Source: Prunella strophiata
Lineage: Eukaryota > Chordata > Aves > Passeriformes > Prunellidae
DNA: 64,000 nt
Reading direction: 5' to 3'
Assembly: GCA_036583965.1 (NCBI GenBank)
Contig: JAZBQD010000028.1
Span: 620,001 to 684,000 of the forward strand
The position numbers and the translations under genes were made by a program. The notes beneath the pieces are model-generated. The model was given only the letters and a program-made list of their open reading frames with translations, did no database searches and was not told where the DNA came from. Below are positions 48,075 through 60,441 of this stretch, in pieces (position 1 is the first letter of the stretch; every line of letters starts with the position of its first letter).

Positions 48075-48522
48075 AGACATTATTGCTGTCCTGGATGAAT
48101 CCTGTGTCCAGCTGTGGAGCCTTCAGCATAGGATCCACAGGGACTTCATGGAGCAGGGACAGAAACACGGGAAGGCTGAGGCTGGGGTGTTCAGCCTGAA
48201 AGCAGAAGGCGCTGGGACACCTTACAGCAGGGACCTGGAACAAGAAACTTCTTAGCAGGGCCTGTTGCAACAGGAGAAAGGAAAGTTTTTAACTTAAGGC
48301 AGGGTACATTTAGACTTGATACAAGACATTTTTCCAATAGGGCTGGTGAGACAGCGGAACAAGTTACCCAGAAAAGTGATGGATACCCCCTCCCTGAAAG
48401 AATTCAAGCCAGTGCTCTGAACAATCTGGTCTAATTTAAGATGTCCCTATTCACAGGGGGATGAACTTGATACCTTTAAAGGTCCCTTTCAACCCAAACT
48501 ATTCTGATTATGTGTCTAGCTG
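48075..48522 (+). mobile_element. CR1 LINE, C-terminal ORF2 and 3' region
   Basis: On the plus strand the start encodes ESCVQLWSLQHR, matching the CR1 ORF2 region usually seen as ESCIQLWSPQ. GVFSLKAEG follows, matching GLFSLEKRRLRG with decay. Further on, GGAACAAGTTACCCAGAAAAG, CCTCCCTGAAAGAATTCAAG and AAAGGTCCCTTTCAACCCAA are the standard CR1 3' segments. The terminal octamer is degraded to ATTCTGATTATG. Internal deletions and stops show it is dead, and its divergence is greater than that of the 43457-43930 copy. Confidence 0.85.
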
Positions 48523-48536
48523 CCCTTTATTTGTGC

Positions 48537-48553
48537 TTTTTTTTTTTTTTTTT
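48537..48553. repeat. Poly-T run, 17 T
   Basis: A pure T run just right of the CR1 fragment. CR1 elements do not end in poly-A, so it is probably unrelated. Confidence 0.85.
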
Positions 48554-49338
48554 CCAGATTTCTTCAAGCATTAAGAAAAGTGGGGATTTTCTTGAGGTGG
48601 TGAAAAGATTAAATCCTGTATATTTGGGGGAGAATGCTAAGCCAGATTGGCATGAGAAGGTGAAATATACAGTTGGACAGTAGAAGAAGCACCCTGAGGA
48701 TTCTTAGAGCTACCAAGATTTGAGGTTGAACTGATCCTGCTGCATCTCATGCTGAAGGAATAGAGAAGACAATGGTAATCAGAACAGGGATGCAAAGTCT
48801 CTCTTACTCACAATTATTAAAGGCAGCTACAAGAAATTCTGTCATCTGTCCTGTTAGCCTTTCATATCACCTTCCTCCACTTTCAGATTTAAACAAAATC
48901 CAGAGTGCAAATGGATTAATTTCAGTGTTATCCAGCAAAGACAGATATGAAAAAATGATTGTTTTTCATTTGACACAAACCACCTATGGATTATCAATAT
49001 TTGGCTCCAATTGCTGAATTATACTCTGTGATTTGGAGGATGGCTTTCATCAGTCCCATCTGGTCTTCAGCTTTTTTCTGTCAGAGGAATTAGGAGTTAC
49101 AGACATCCTCAACAATTATCAAAAGGAACATGAGGCGTGAGTTACTTAGTGATATAAAAATAAAGGCATCTATTTCTGGGTTTGTGATAACTCCAGAGAT
49201 TATTTTCCATGGCTAAGGATCTTAATTTCCAACTCCAGTGTGTTTTCTGTGTCAAACTTCACTTATATCACCTCAAAGTATCAGAATTTTCTGTCCCAGT
49301 TCTCAAAGACAGGAAATTTCCACTGTGTTCTGTAGGTG
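48554..49338. other. Unique non-coding sequence
   Basis: No gene or repeat recognised. Confidence 0.4.
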
Positions 49339-49835
49339 TGTGGGCACTGGTAGGACCAGCGACAGGGATCCATTCCCCTGCCTTAAGTGATGCTTTCTTG
49401 GGGCTACTTAAAAACAGAGGCCAGACAAAATTAAGGGAATAAAAAGCAGTTATATTTATGGAAAGGCCTTCAGGTACATTTAGAGCAGATAAAGCCCCCC
49501 AGGGGCTACACCCAAAAATGGACCACGGGTCACAGGTTTTCACGCTTTTATAAGTTTGGTACATTTGCATATTGGGGGTTAATCTTCCAATTACACCTTC
49601 AGGTAATGAAGCAATTTACTCCAAGTTTGCTCCCCACAACTCACTTTTGTTTCCATCTCTGGGGGCCTGAGGCAGTGAGGTGTCCTTGATTCCCAGGCCT
49701 GGAGAGGAATTGCTGTGTCTGACCAAAATGGGAAAGCAGCAGCTCCCACTGTATATGGAGTTTAGAGTTATACACTAAAGAACTGCAGGATTACAAATAC
49801 ATGAAAAAAATACAAGCTAAAATCCTAAGGCATCA
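49339..49835 (-). mobile_element. Probable solo LTR of an endogenous retrovirus
   Basis: On the minus strand the segment starts TGATGCCTTAGG and ends GCCCACA, in TG...CA form. A TATA-like CTTATAAAAG lies at 49545-49554 (minus strand). It resembles songbird LTRs that I recall as abundant, but I did not find a target-site duplication, so the ends are approximate and the family is not assigned. The approximately 100-codon minus-strand frame at 49268-49570 runs through it and is not treated as coding. Confidence 0.6.
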
Positions 49836-49984
49836 TAAGGAATGAGAATTTCACTGTCAGTCCCAATGCAGCCCGACAGTTCTGGTGAGGACTCAGACCC
49901 CTGCAGAGAGCTTCAGCCTCCGAGGCTGAAGAAGTCTGCAGTTCTGGGGTCCCCACTCCACCCTCCCACCCAGCCCTGGGTTGG
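49836..49984. other. Sequence right of the minus-strand LTR
   Basis: A GC-richer patch that may be unique sequence or part of the retroviral insertion. No polypurine tract or primer-binding site is recognisable. Confidence 0.3.
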
Positions 49985-49985
49985 G

Positions 49986-50034
49986 AGCTGCTAGAGCTCA
50001 GCATTCCATGAGAAGCTGCTAGAGCTCAGCATTC
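49986..50034. repeat. Two copies of an exact 21-bp direct repeat
   Basis: AGCTGCTAGAGCTCAGCATT followed by C occurs at 49986-50006 and again at 50014-50034 (period 28). The unit contains GAGCTC and an imperfect palindrome. Confidence 0.95.
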
Positions 50035-53000
50035 TCTCTGTCATTCAGAGTATTTTGACACAGCCCAGTGAAAAGCAGCAGCAAACAATGCCTGATGTTG
50101 TGGTAAGTGGAACTCTGTTCCCTGCCACCAGCTGTTCAGAGGGAAAACCCTTCCTGGCACAGCAGAGGTGGCACAGAGAGAGTGCAAATTAAAGCCCCAC
50201 CTTCTCCCCAGAAGGGCTGGCCCAGTGACCTATGCCCCTGACCTGAGCACAGGAATGAGAGAAGAGATGGGAGGGAAGGACAGGGACAGGGCACAGAGCA
50301 GGGATGAGCAGCTGGGTGTGCTGAGGTGGCTCTGAAGCACCCAGGCTCTAACCTGAAGGTGAGTTGCACTTCTGAGCACAGAACCTGCCTGACTGAAATT
50401 TATTTAACCTTTTAAAATCTAAGTGCTGTAGTTTTTGATTTATCAGTATTTCAGAATCTGTAAGAGATGATCTGTGTACATTAAAATATACAGCTTTGTG
50501 TTAACGTTTGTTGTTCCCCTAAAGCAGCACAAGCCATACAGAGCTCTGTACACTCAATACCAATGAAAACCAAACAATATACAAACAAGAAGCAACTTCT
50601 GATTTCAGCTGCAGCATGACAATTTCACATAAGCGAGATGATGCCTGATTCATTCTGACATGAATCAGAATATGACAGATTCAGAGATATGACAGATCAG
50701 ATCTGCTGCCACAGCCCAATGGCCTGAGCCACTTTGGCAATGCAAATCACCCCAAATCCAGAGAGCCCAGGGAAGAGCCAGGACTGGCTCCTCTGAACCA
50801 GAGGAGCAAAGCTGCAGCAATTTACTGGTGCCACTGAGATAACACGAATTTCCTCAAGAAACTGAAAACTACACACATTGAATGCAATATTTGCCACAGT
50901 TTTTGTGTTTCATCTTTTTGGTGTAAAGTTGGAACATTTCTTGTGTTTTCCAACATAGGCTGTTCCCTTCTGCAGGCCACTTCATTATGTATTTATGAGA
51001 CTGCCTTGTCTGCTTCTCCTTCATCTCTTTTGTATCAGAAGGGACTTAGTCTCAACACAGCTCTCAGGGAGAGGGGGAAAGGCACAGTGATGCATGAAGA
51101 AAGTTGAGAACAATATGTATTTTCAAAGAAAAAGAATGGAAAATATCTTAACAAAGGTCCCAAAAGGCAAGCTGAAATAACCTCTTATTTGCAGAAGACA
51201 AAATACTTTACAGATGTGAAGTCCTTCCTCTTTTTATGCCATGATCAATATTATTAGTTCCCATGGATCAGAGTAGCATTTCTTCTTTAGAGAAAATAAC
51301 ATGGTTCTTACAGTATCTCCAAAATTTAGAATGGATAAATATAACTAAATGCAGGAACATCCTTAGAATTACAGAAGATAATTTTTGCCTCCATCTTTGT
51401 AGAAATCTAATATATTTAAATATTCCTAGTATTTTAATTTCACATACATTAATCAAAAGTACAGGTTAGCATGTGACACCCTTCCCTTTACTTTTGAGTA
51501 ATTTCTCAGGATATTCTGAATGTTTTCAGCCAGAAATAACCTGAACAATACATTACGTAGTGAAGAAATTCTGACTTTAAAACCCTGCAACAGACTTTAA
51601 GTACAATCAGACTTTTCCAGTCTTTGTTCTACAAAGGTCCTTCCCCACATTGATCACAGCTGTTCCAGCAAATTGCTGAGGGATGGCCTTTGAAATAAAG
51701 CTTGCAAAAAGCTCCAAGACTGAAGCAGAAGATCTGCAGTTGAATCTGAGATCAGATAAGCACCAGAGCAGCTGCTGGGAGCTCGGCTCTGTGCATCCCC
51801 CCCAGTCCAGCCACTGATCCTGGTGTGCTCATCCAGCTGTTCTCATGCCTGTGTGCAGCAGCATTCAGGGAAGTGCAGCAGGAAAACACTCATGGCAAAA
51901 GGGGATATTTCCAGCCAGAAATGGCTGGGTGCACACAAAAGAGGGGTAAACAATTTCCCCAGGTGACACCCCTTGTTGGGCCAGTATGCACACCTGTGTT
52001 TGTAAATGTCAGTGAGAAGCTGGATGGATAAGGCAGGAAAATTAGCAAATTTCAGCTTTTCAGATTCAGAGAGGAAAATTATATTAAATAGCTCAAAAAG
52101 GAAGAGATGAATATACCTACAGCTCTTATGGCAGGACTGTGTCACTTGGGCCAACTCCTTTGTTACAGGAACCAGAACTTTCCAGTGTCAACTGAATAGG
52201 AAGTCATTAACAGCCTGATCACATACATTTATTAGGAGCACAACATATTATCTCCCTGGTGGAACTTATGATAGAGGGAGAAGTACATATGTGACTCTTG
52301 TGCAAGAAAACAGCTGCTGACATCAGATCTGGAGAGAAAAAGTGGAAGACCACACACTGAACACAAAGAATATCTAAGTGTACTGGTGTCTTAGGAGCTC
52401 TCTCTATTTTCAGGGCAGATTAACCTTGTCCTCTCACTTTGCCTTCCTTTTCATACATTACCACAGCATATCAGCAAGGCCAGCTCTGGCTCTCACACTG
52501 AGCTGCATAAGTATCTGTGTGAAATGCAAATCTACAACAAAAAAAGGTGATAATTATTTTTTGTCCTGCTCACTTGGCAACAGCAGGTTTTTGCTCACTT
52601 TTAATATCATATATTTCCAATGCAAACACCAGAACTGGGTTAGGGAACAGCACATAAGTGGCCCACAGGGGACTTCATTCTGGAGCACCAAAGTAGAGCC
52701 ATAAAGGGCCAAGCCCCAGACCCTGACACAGGAACCCAGAGCAGGAACGTCAGCTGAGCTCTTTTCTATTTGGCAGGGAAATGCAGGCTAAACACCCCAT
52801 AAACACTCCCCTCCTAACAAAGCAAATGCATTTTTGCAAACCTATATTTCTCGTTTATTCAGTCTTTTCTCAGAAGCAGCTTATTAGTGCTCTGTTCTGC
52901 AGTGTGTGAAATCTGGCTTTTACCCGCTTTGCATTTCCTTTAGTTCTGGGCTTTTGGAACAGTTGTATGGATTTCTTATTAGCAGTGCCAATGTTTAATT

Positions 53001-56000
53001 TCAAATATCACTAAAGCCAATTCTATTCTAAAAGTGTGAAAAATTCAGCTGTCATTTCCCTGCTAATCCAGTAAGTGTATCTGAGGAATAAATGATCACT
53101 CTGGACTTTCTGTGTAGGGTACACTTCTGGCATGATTTCAGTGATAACAAGGATTTTACGGATTTATACTGACACATATTCCATTACAGACTCTACAGAG
53201 GCATTCATAATATTTGAATTTTTTTTGGTGGTTTTTTTTTTTTTTTATCATCACTTAGAGATACATAACAGAATTACATTTTTTAGACAGTTTGGTTTGG
53301 TCGACAGTAGATAAAGCTGCAGAATTATACATTTGTAGGAAGAACCTACCAATAAATTTCATCCTACAAATCTGGTACAATTTCCTACTAATTTTTATAT
53401 CAGTTGCTTTAACTTTTCATTGTTTCTCTCCCTTTTCAGTATTGATTTAAATATGGTGCACAGCAGAGCTTAGGGAGAGTATTGAATTGCATGATCAAGA
53501 ATACATTGACTTATTACGGCTAAAAGGAATGACATGACTTGGTTATTCTTTATTGTGTTTTGGACTTCTGGATCTGCTCGTCAAACCTATTTTACCCTTT
53601 CTTTGTCAAGACAAGGGTAGTCACATTTTACAATAGGTGCATTATATTTTCTGAGATTCCTTCTTGCTTCTAAGCCCATCCTGACACAGCTTCTTTTACA
53701 GAAGGAATTTTAAAAATACCTTTCAGAATTACTATAAGAAATTACAGTTATTCTCTTCAAAAATTTTTATATCATCTACTAAAGAAATGCTTCAGAGAAA
53801 AAGGTGAAAAAAAGTGCATTTTTTCCTGATCCTGATGGCACCAGAATGTTCACCTTCCTACAGAGAAGCCTGATACCAGACAGCTACAGAACTTCTGCAG
53901 GGCATGGAGAGTCCTACAGGCTTAGCCTGAAACATAAATTTGGGGCTCTATTCTTTCAAAAATTTCCTATTTTACCTTGGCCAAATCACCCAAACTCAGG
54001 CCTTCTAAATTTATCTAGATGCTTTAGACTAATCTAACTTAATGGAATCTGTATCCTTTTCCTCCTCCTTTACTTCTTTTTTAAGTAAATCCTTATCCCA
54101 TATGAATGAAAAGCTGATACACATTTTAAAGACCATGAGTTTCTCTGTAACAAGTGCCAGTGATTGATAGCAGAAAAAGTTACCCAGGTTTTTTGAAGCA
54201 TGTCTTTTGAAGAATTCTTATTCTAACTTAAGGGCAAATTCATTTCTTGAATAAAGCAGTGCCAATGTCATTAACCTCACTGAATTGCAAGTCTTGGCAA
54301 AGAATAAAACCACCTTTCCTACTACTTCTTTGAATGTAATTATTCATGATTAAAGAAAGCCAAATTAGTAGGAAATGTGAATTCAGTTCCATAAAGCAAT
54401 TTCAAAGATATGAGCAGCTGCACCTTTGCTGCAGAGAACTGTAAAAGAGAACCCTTTACTGCCTGCTCATAATTCAGAGCTGCTGTGCACAGGCTCAGGA
54501 AGAAGAAAGGAAATGTTAATTATGTTTCTTTTAACCTAACCCTCCTTTAATATACCTGTTTCTAGGAATACCATATCCATAGATGGTTGAAGTGTTCTTG
54601 GGTTAAGAAGCTTTATTTCAGATGTGAAAAGATTGAAGTCAGGTATTACATTTCCTAGCTATTCTTTTTTTTAAAATTCTTTCTGAGTATAGTTTGGAGT
54701 TTAATACTTCTCTTAAGGAAAGCCCATTAGCTATGTAAGAACATAAGGCATACTTTTCCTTCTTCAATCATGCTCACCTCATTGTGCCATTTCCTGCAAA
54801 TTGCAAAGCAATTGAGTAGTTCTAAAAATGGCACTGCCAAACTCCCTGCATTTCAATGTCAACATACATTCAAATTTTCAGGGTTATTTTTCCTCCTCTT
54901 TTCTACTGGTTTACTGTCTGACTTCCCTTCCTTTCTGAAAGAGGCCTGTCCTTTCTGAAGTATTTTAGCTGTATATCTTGTATTCGTAAACAACAATTAG
55001 AGGTTAAAGACACCAATGTTTTAACCTTTCTGCACATGCAAGTAATCCTTCCTCCAAAGAGAAGAAGGATTCCACCCTCCTCTCCTCATGCATTTTTAAC
55101 CAGTTCTTTATTCAGTGCCATGCTTTACCTTGACGGTTCATAACTTTTATCTTGCAAAGAAATCTCTCATTGTTTCCACTGGGGTTTACAGCATTAAATT
55201 CCAAAAAACTATCAGTCCTTCAGCTGGCACTGAATTGGTCACTTATGCAACTCCAAGGGCTCTGTGCTGGAGTCACACTGCTACCAACAAACACCACTAT
55301 GGGGAGAATGCAGAGAAACTGAAAACAGCAAGGAATCAAATTCCAGTTTCCAGCAGTACAGAGGGGTGGGAGCTTTAAAAACAAACATCTGTCTGTGATG
55401 AGTCTCAACACATCTGCAGAAAAGTCTGGATAGGACAGGAGAAAGATGAAGGGCTGGCTTTGTACATGCTGTTCCCCACTTTTTCTGCAAAATGAGCAAC
55501 ACAAAGAAATGACACCACAGTAAAGTTTGCATCACTCTACACAAGGCAATCCTGACTCTGCAGGCTCCAGGGAGAGGCAGACATGACCCTCATGGCCCTC
55601 GTGGCCCAGGGTTAGTCATGGACAGCAGCAACTGCACTGAAACTCTGCTGAGGTAGAGACACTGAAGTCTGGAAAAGCTGAGGGGATGAGGGGACAAACA
55701 GAATCGCTGCTTTGGATTTTTGTTTATTTGAATTACAGATGCCTAAAGGGGAGAAAGAAACGAGCAAACAAGTCTGCTCTGCACTTCATGAATGTTTTCA
55801 GCAGAATTACTGTTTCCTTGTCCCTTCTTTTCTAATCCAAGAAGTATTTAGGAAAAATCTTTTAAAATGGGCTGAACTTCCTTCTCCTGCTGCTGAAACA
55901 GCTACTAGCCTAACACAAGGCTGAGCTTTTAATTTTAACAAACAAGGTATGCAAATCATGATTTTTGTGTCTGCCTTGCTGCATTAGAAATCTCAGATAT

Positions 56001-59000
56001 TATGATTGCACATTTTGAGAAGTTTTCCTATTATAAACATCTCCTAGATTAGCAGAAGCAGTCATTAGAGGAAACAGTAAAAGTGCTCAGTAGAGCAGGA
56101 GGAAAGTGAATGTGAAAATAGCAGCAGAGGTGATGTGGACTGGCAAAACCATAAAGCTCAGTGAAAAGGAGGGGGAAAACTGCAAGCACAGCGAGAGCTG
56201 AGCTAAACAGGGGATGAGAGATGTCTTTTCAGACTCTCTTGGGCCCCCTGGAGACAAAGTTTTGTGCAGGGGCAGTAACCACTCAAGTAACCACTTTGCC
56301 CAAGAACCAAAGAGGCAATAGAAAAAGCACACATATTGCACATTAAGGTGCAGAAGTAACAGGTCACTGTCTTCCCTTCCACTCTCAACTGAGGTCCTGA
56401 GCCAACATCAGCACACATTGTTCTCAAACATCTGAACTACCTCAGGACTTCCCCAAGGACTCCGTGAACTTGGGAGTGGAATCGTGTCTTTTCTTTCAGA
56501 GAACATGACAGAATATCCCTGGGAAAGCTTTAGGAATAGTGTCTCCCTCCAGAATGGCTCTTATGTAAGAGGCAGCCATATCCTGAAGTACAGCTAGGCA
56601 GATGTGGCCTTTTTCTGAGGTTTACACCCACAGCTACAAAAATAAGAGCAAAAAAATCTCAGGGACTGAGCCCCTCCTTCATACCCAGATGGTTTCATAT
56701 TCCAGACAGCTCCCCCTGTACTCTGATCACATCATTAATCATAAGGGCCCCATAGCTAACAAAATATCCTCTTCTTCCAGAGGAACAAAACAATCCTGAA
56801 AGGTCTATAGAAGGAGCAGCATAAATCATAACAGCAGGCAATTACACCTGCTGCAGCATCAAGGTGCTCAGAAGACCAGAATTTGGTTGATCAGTGACTG
56901 GAGCAGGGGGATAAAGGAGGTGACTGACAGCTCAGGCAAAGCCCTGGCTGCAGGTGCCTGGAGTTGATCCCTGTAATGGCAGGTTCCCCTCACAGAATCC
57001 CAGCAGGGCCAGTGGGCAGTGACAGAGATTTCTGCTCAGAGCTCTGCTGGGACACTGATGCACTGATGGGGTTAGGATGTAATGGTGTGCTGCATGTTGA
57101 GGATGTGGACTGGGAATTTAACTGCACTAATTTGCTGAATTCTTGTTAAAACCTTTTCTGAAAGTCTGCTCTCTTTGAGTTAACTTCAAGAAGTTCTCAC
57201 AAGGTATCAGACTACTGCAGGTAACCGTTTCCAATGGCTGAGTGTGACTGGAGCCATCCAGAGAAATGCAAGACAGCTTTTACAGTCCCAGCCTGTTCTC
57301 CCTGTGCTGTACTGCAGCAGAACTCCACCTGCACCATCCACCTTCATTTGCATTTACATGCCCTATGCAGAAATGGAGAAATGCTATCCCACCTCCCTTG
57401 TAAACTTTTCTTCTGCATCAAGTAATTCAGCTAAGAATTTTTTGCACATAAAATCATTCTGGTCCTAAGCATTTTTTAGAAAAGAACAATCCTGCAGTAA
57501 AAATTGACAAGAATTCCCTAAAGAATTATGGATTGCAGAATCAAGAACTAACTTTTGCATTCGAATTCCAACAGAAATTCCAATTTTTAGATGAAAAGGT
57601 ACCTCTGAAAGCAACATACAGACAGTTTTCACTTCTGAATTTCTACCTCTCTGTGCCTCTCCTTTCATGCAGAAAAATTAACTTGTCTTTGTCATCTTAT
57701 TAGCCAAGAAATCATTGCAATATCTTACAGTTTCATAATTTCTGCATTTTCCTTTATGTTGGATATATCAGTTTAGACATATAAAGTCTCCATCACTCAT
57801 ATTTCCTGTTTAATATACATGAAGTATCAGTAATAAATGAGTATTATCTCACATACTGTCCAGGTGTTTTTTGAAAATAAATTAATGGCAAACTGTTGAA
57901 TCTCACTGAAGGGAGATTTTGCAATTTTTATTAGAGCATGCAAATAACTGTAATTACTTATGCCACAAAAAATATTAGTAAAAAGTATTTTTGGAAGTTA
58001 CAGAGCAGAAAATACTTTAAAAAAATAAATAAACCATGCAAATATATACAGGAATACTGCAATCAACTATACTCATAATTACATTTAATGCAACTCAGAA
58101 TGAAGTTTTCCTAAACCCCACCTGTCTGTTGATTTAAATGGTGCCTTTCACACACTGCAATAAATCTGGAGCTTTCCTAATGCCAGTCAAAAATATGCGA
58201 TAGATGAATGGTCCAATGCAGCAATCATGGTACATGATTGCAGTAAAATAATAAACAGCCACAGCTTGAATAATGTTTCTAGTTTGATAACAATGACAAC
58301 AATCAAACAGTCAAATACTTTTTCTTCTGAATAAAATGTAGGGAAATGAAAAAATACTTAAAACCTCATGTAGGTGAACATTCATTAAGTATTTTCCTCA
58401 TTTTTCAGCAATAACTTCCTTTTTTTTTTTATTTTATTCAAGCAAGTCACAGCGTTGCCAGGACATTTTTGTGAGAACTTTTACCTTCACATATGCTTGT
58501 CAAAAACATTATTTCTTCACAAAACAGAACCCTGTAAATTGGATAGACTATTTCTTGAGGGCAAGGAAAATAATGTTGTTTATTGCTATTTTTCCTAGGT
58601 TTGTACATATAATAAGACTCTGAAATTAGCTCCTTGGGATGGTTAATGAAGTCAAGTAAGACCATTCATTGTACAGCAGAAGCAATAACTTGTTTTAATT
58701 CCATATTAATATAATTTTGCCTGGATTTTTTTTACAAAATAGATCAATTTTGCTCCATTCTGGAGCAAATTATGTACTCTGTGCACATACTGAGCATGCC
58801 TTGATAACCAGAGATCCCATTACATGTTTAATAATTGACTGTTCAATAGAGCATTGATGCATTTTTGTCTGGAACTAATTCACCTTTGTCTGTGTATCAA
58901 GAAGAAAGTACAGTACAGTGAATTACAGACACAGTCTTGAAATGTAAAGGCCGTATGCTTTATTCATCTCAGTTCTTCTAAACTCCATATTCATGACAGG

Positions 59001-59954
59001 CACTGCTTGGGAATTAATATCCTGACTTGGATATGCCAGTATATATACAATATGATTTATTAGAGCAATGATTCATTGAAAAGCACCTTGAACTTGTCAG
59101 GGAGACAGCACCTTCTGTAACAGGTTTGACCTCGTAAATAAATCACTCATTGCTATATTTGCAGAGATGTGTGTGATGTGTCACACTAACAAATAAACCC
59201 AGTGGTTACAGTATTTAAAACATCAAGTTTAACAAACCTACCAAAAGTCTAAAAAATCCACACACAAATGTCTCTGTGGCAGAACAGTAAGCACAGGAAG
59301 GTCCCCACTGATTCGTGCAGAGCATGTCATCCCATCACTGCCAGCTTAGGAAGAGAAGACCTTAACAGAGGGCTTATTCTCAAATGTAGGATGCTTCATC
59401 TCACCAAAAAATTAGCATCTCCAGCACCTCCACTCTCACCAAACAATTATAACCAAGGTCAATCAGCCAGTGTGGTTTCAAGCACAAACTCACTGATCTA
59501 GGTCTCACAACCCCATTGAATTCAGCCCAGAATGAAAAATAAGACTGAAGAAAACAATCTCTAAACTTTTCAAGAAATGGTGTTCAATCTCAAGGAGAAA
59601 GAGCAGTAATTTTTCTTCATTGGTAAACATTCTCTCTTAGCCGTACAGTAACCAAACTACTTTTCCATGTTTGGAGGCTGCATGTCTAAAGGTGAATTTG
59701 TTGTATATTATGCCATTTAACCCAGCATCTTCAAGAGCAATAAATTCACATACAAATTATTTTTTTTCACTTTTCAACAACTGCACTATCAGCTCGATAG
59801 TGCCTTTGAATTTCCTCAGACTATAACCAACACCGAATCCCTCACAAGTGAAACAGCAATGCCCTGAAGTAAAGCATCTGTTACTTTTTATAGTGATTTC
59901 TAAAGTAACAAATGTAGATTTGTCACCAACCAAATCTGGTGAAGGGTTGCTTCT
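50035..59954. other. Unique non-coding sequence
   Basis: Almost 10 kb of AT-rich, CpG-poor sequence with no recognised gene or transposon. Simple features are a T-rich block at 53219-53246 and a T run near 58421-58431. 57700-59250 is especially AT-rich. Open frames do not exceed about 110 codons and show no domain. Old repeats or conserved non-coding elements may be present but need a search. Confidence 0.45.
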
Positions 59955-60441
59955 ATCTGATAATTATCGCAGTCCAACTCACTGCAATCCAGAATCCTGC
60001 TTGGCCGGGGGAAGCATGGCCCGAAAATAAAGATCTTTAACAGCAAAATAACAAATTAAGAAACCTCATCATCTGAGGGGCAAGATCCAAAGACCTGTGG
60101 GCATGGCAAACACAGCCAGGTACAGGGGTATCTGAAGGCAAGGGTCCAGTCATGAACACGAACTCCGAACACGACCTTATTTGTAACAGGTTCCGAACTA
60201 ACTGAGAACAAAACCAGAAACATGATCTCATCTAGAACAGTTCCATTAACACACTGACTCCCATGACCCCACTCTTCTCACCATGACCCGACTAGGTATC
60301 CCCCCCTCAGTATTCTGCTTCCCATAGCCTGAGGCTTGATGCCCTCTGTAAATGCTACTGAGGCAAAAGTCCAATAGGATGCAATTCCATAGATAATCTC
60401 ACCTGTTACACTACCTTGTAACATATACAGGCTGACATAAA
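59955..60441 (-). mobile_element. Candidate LTR or other young insertion, CpG-rich
   Basis: The segment holds about eight CpG sites within roughly 330 bp (59966-60292), against near absence in the flanking kilobases. It includes repeated CGAAC/CCGAAC words near 60157-60200. Read on the minus strand it begins TGTCAGCCTGTATATG, which would suit an LTR start, but the far end, a TATA box and a target-site duplication are not convincing, and an AATAAA lies on the opposite strand near 60025. It could be an unrecognised LTR, another repeat, or unique sequence with undecayed CpGs. Confidence 0.3.
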
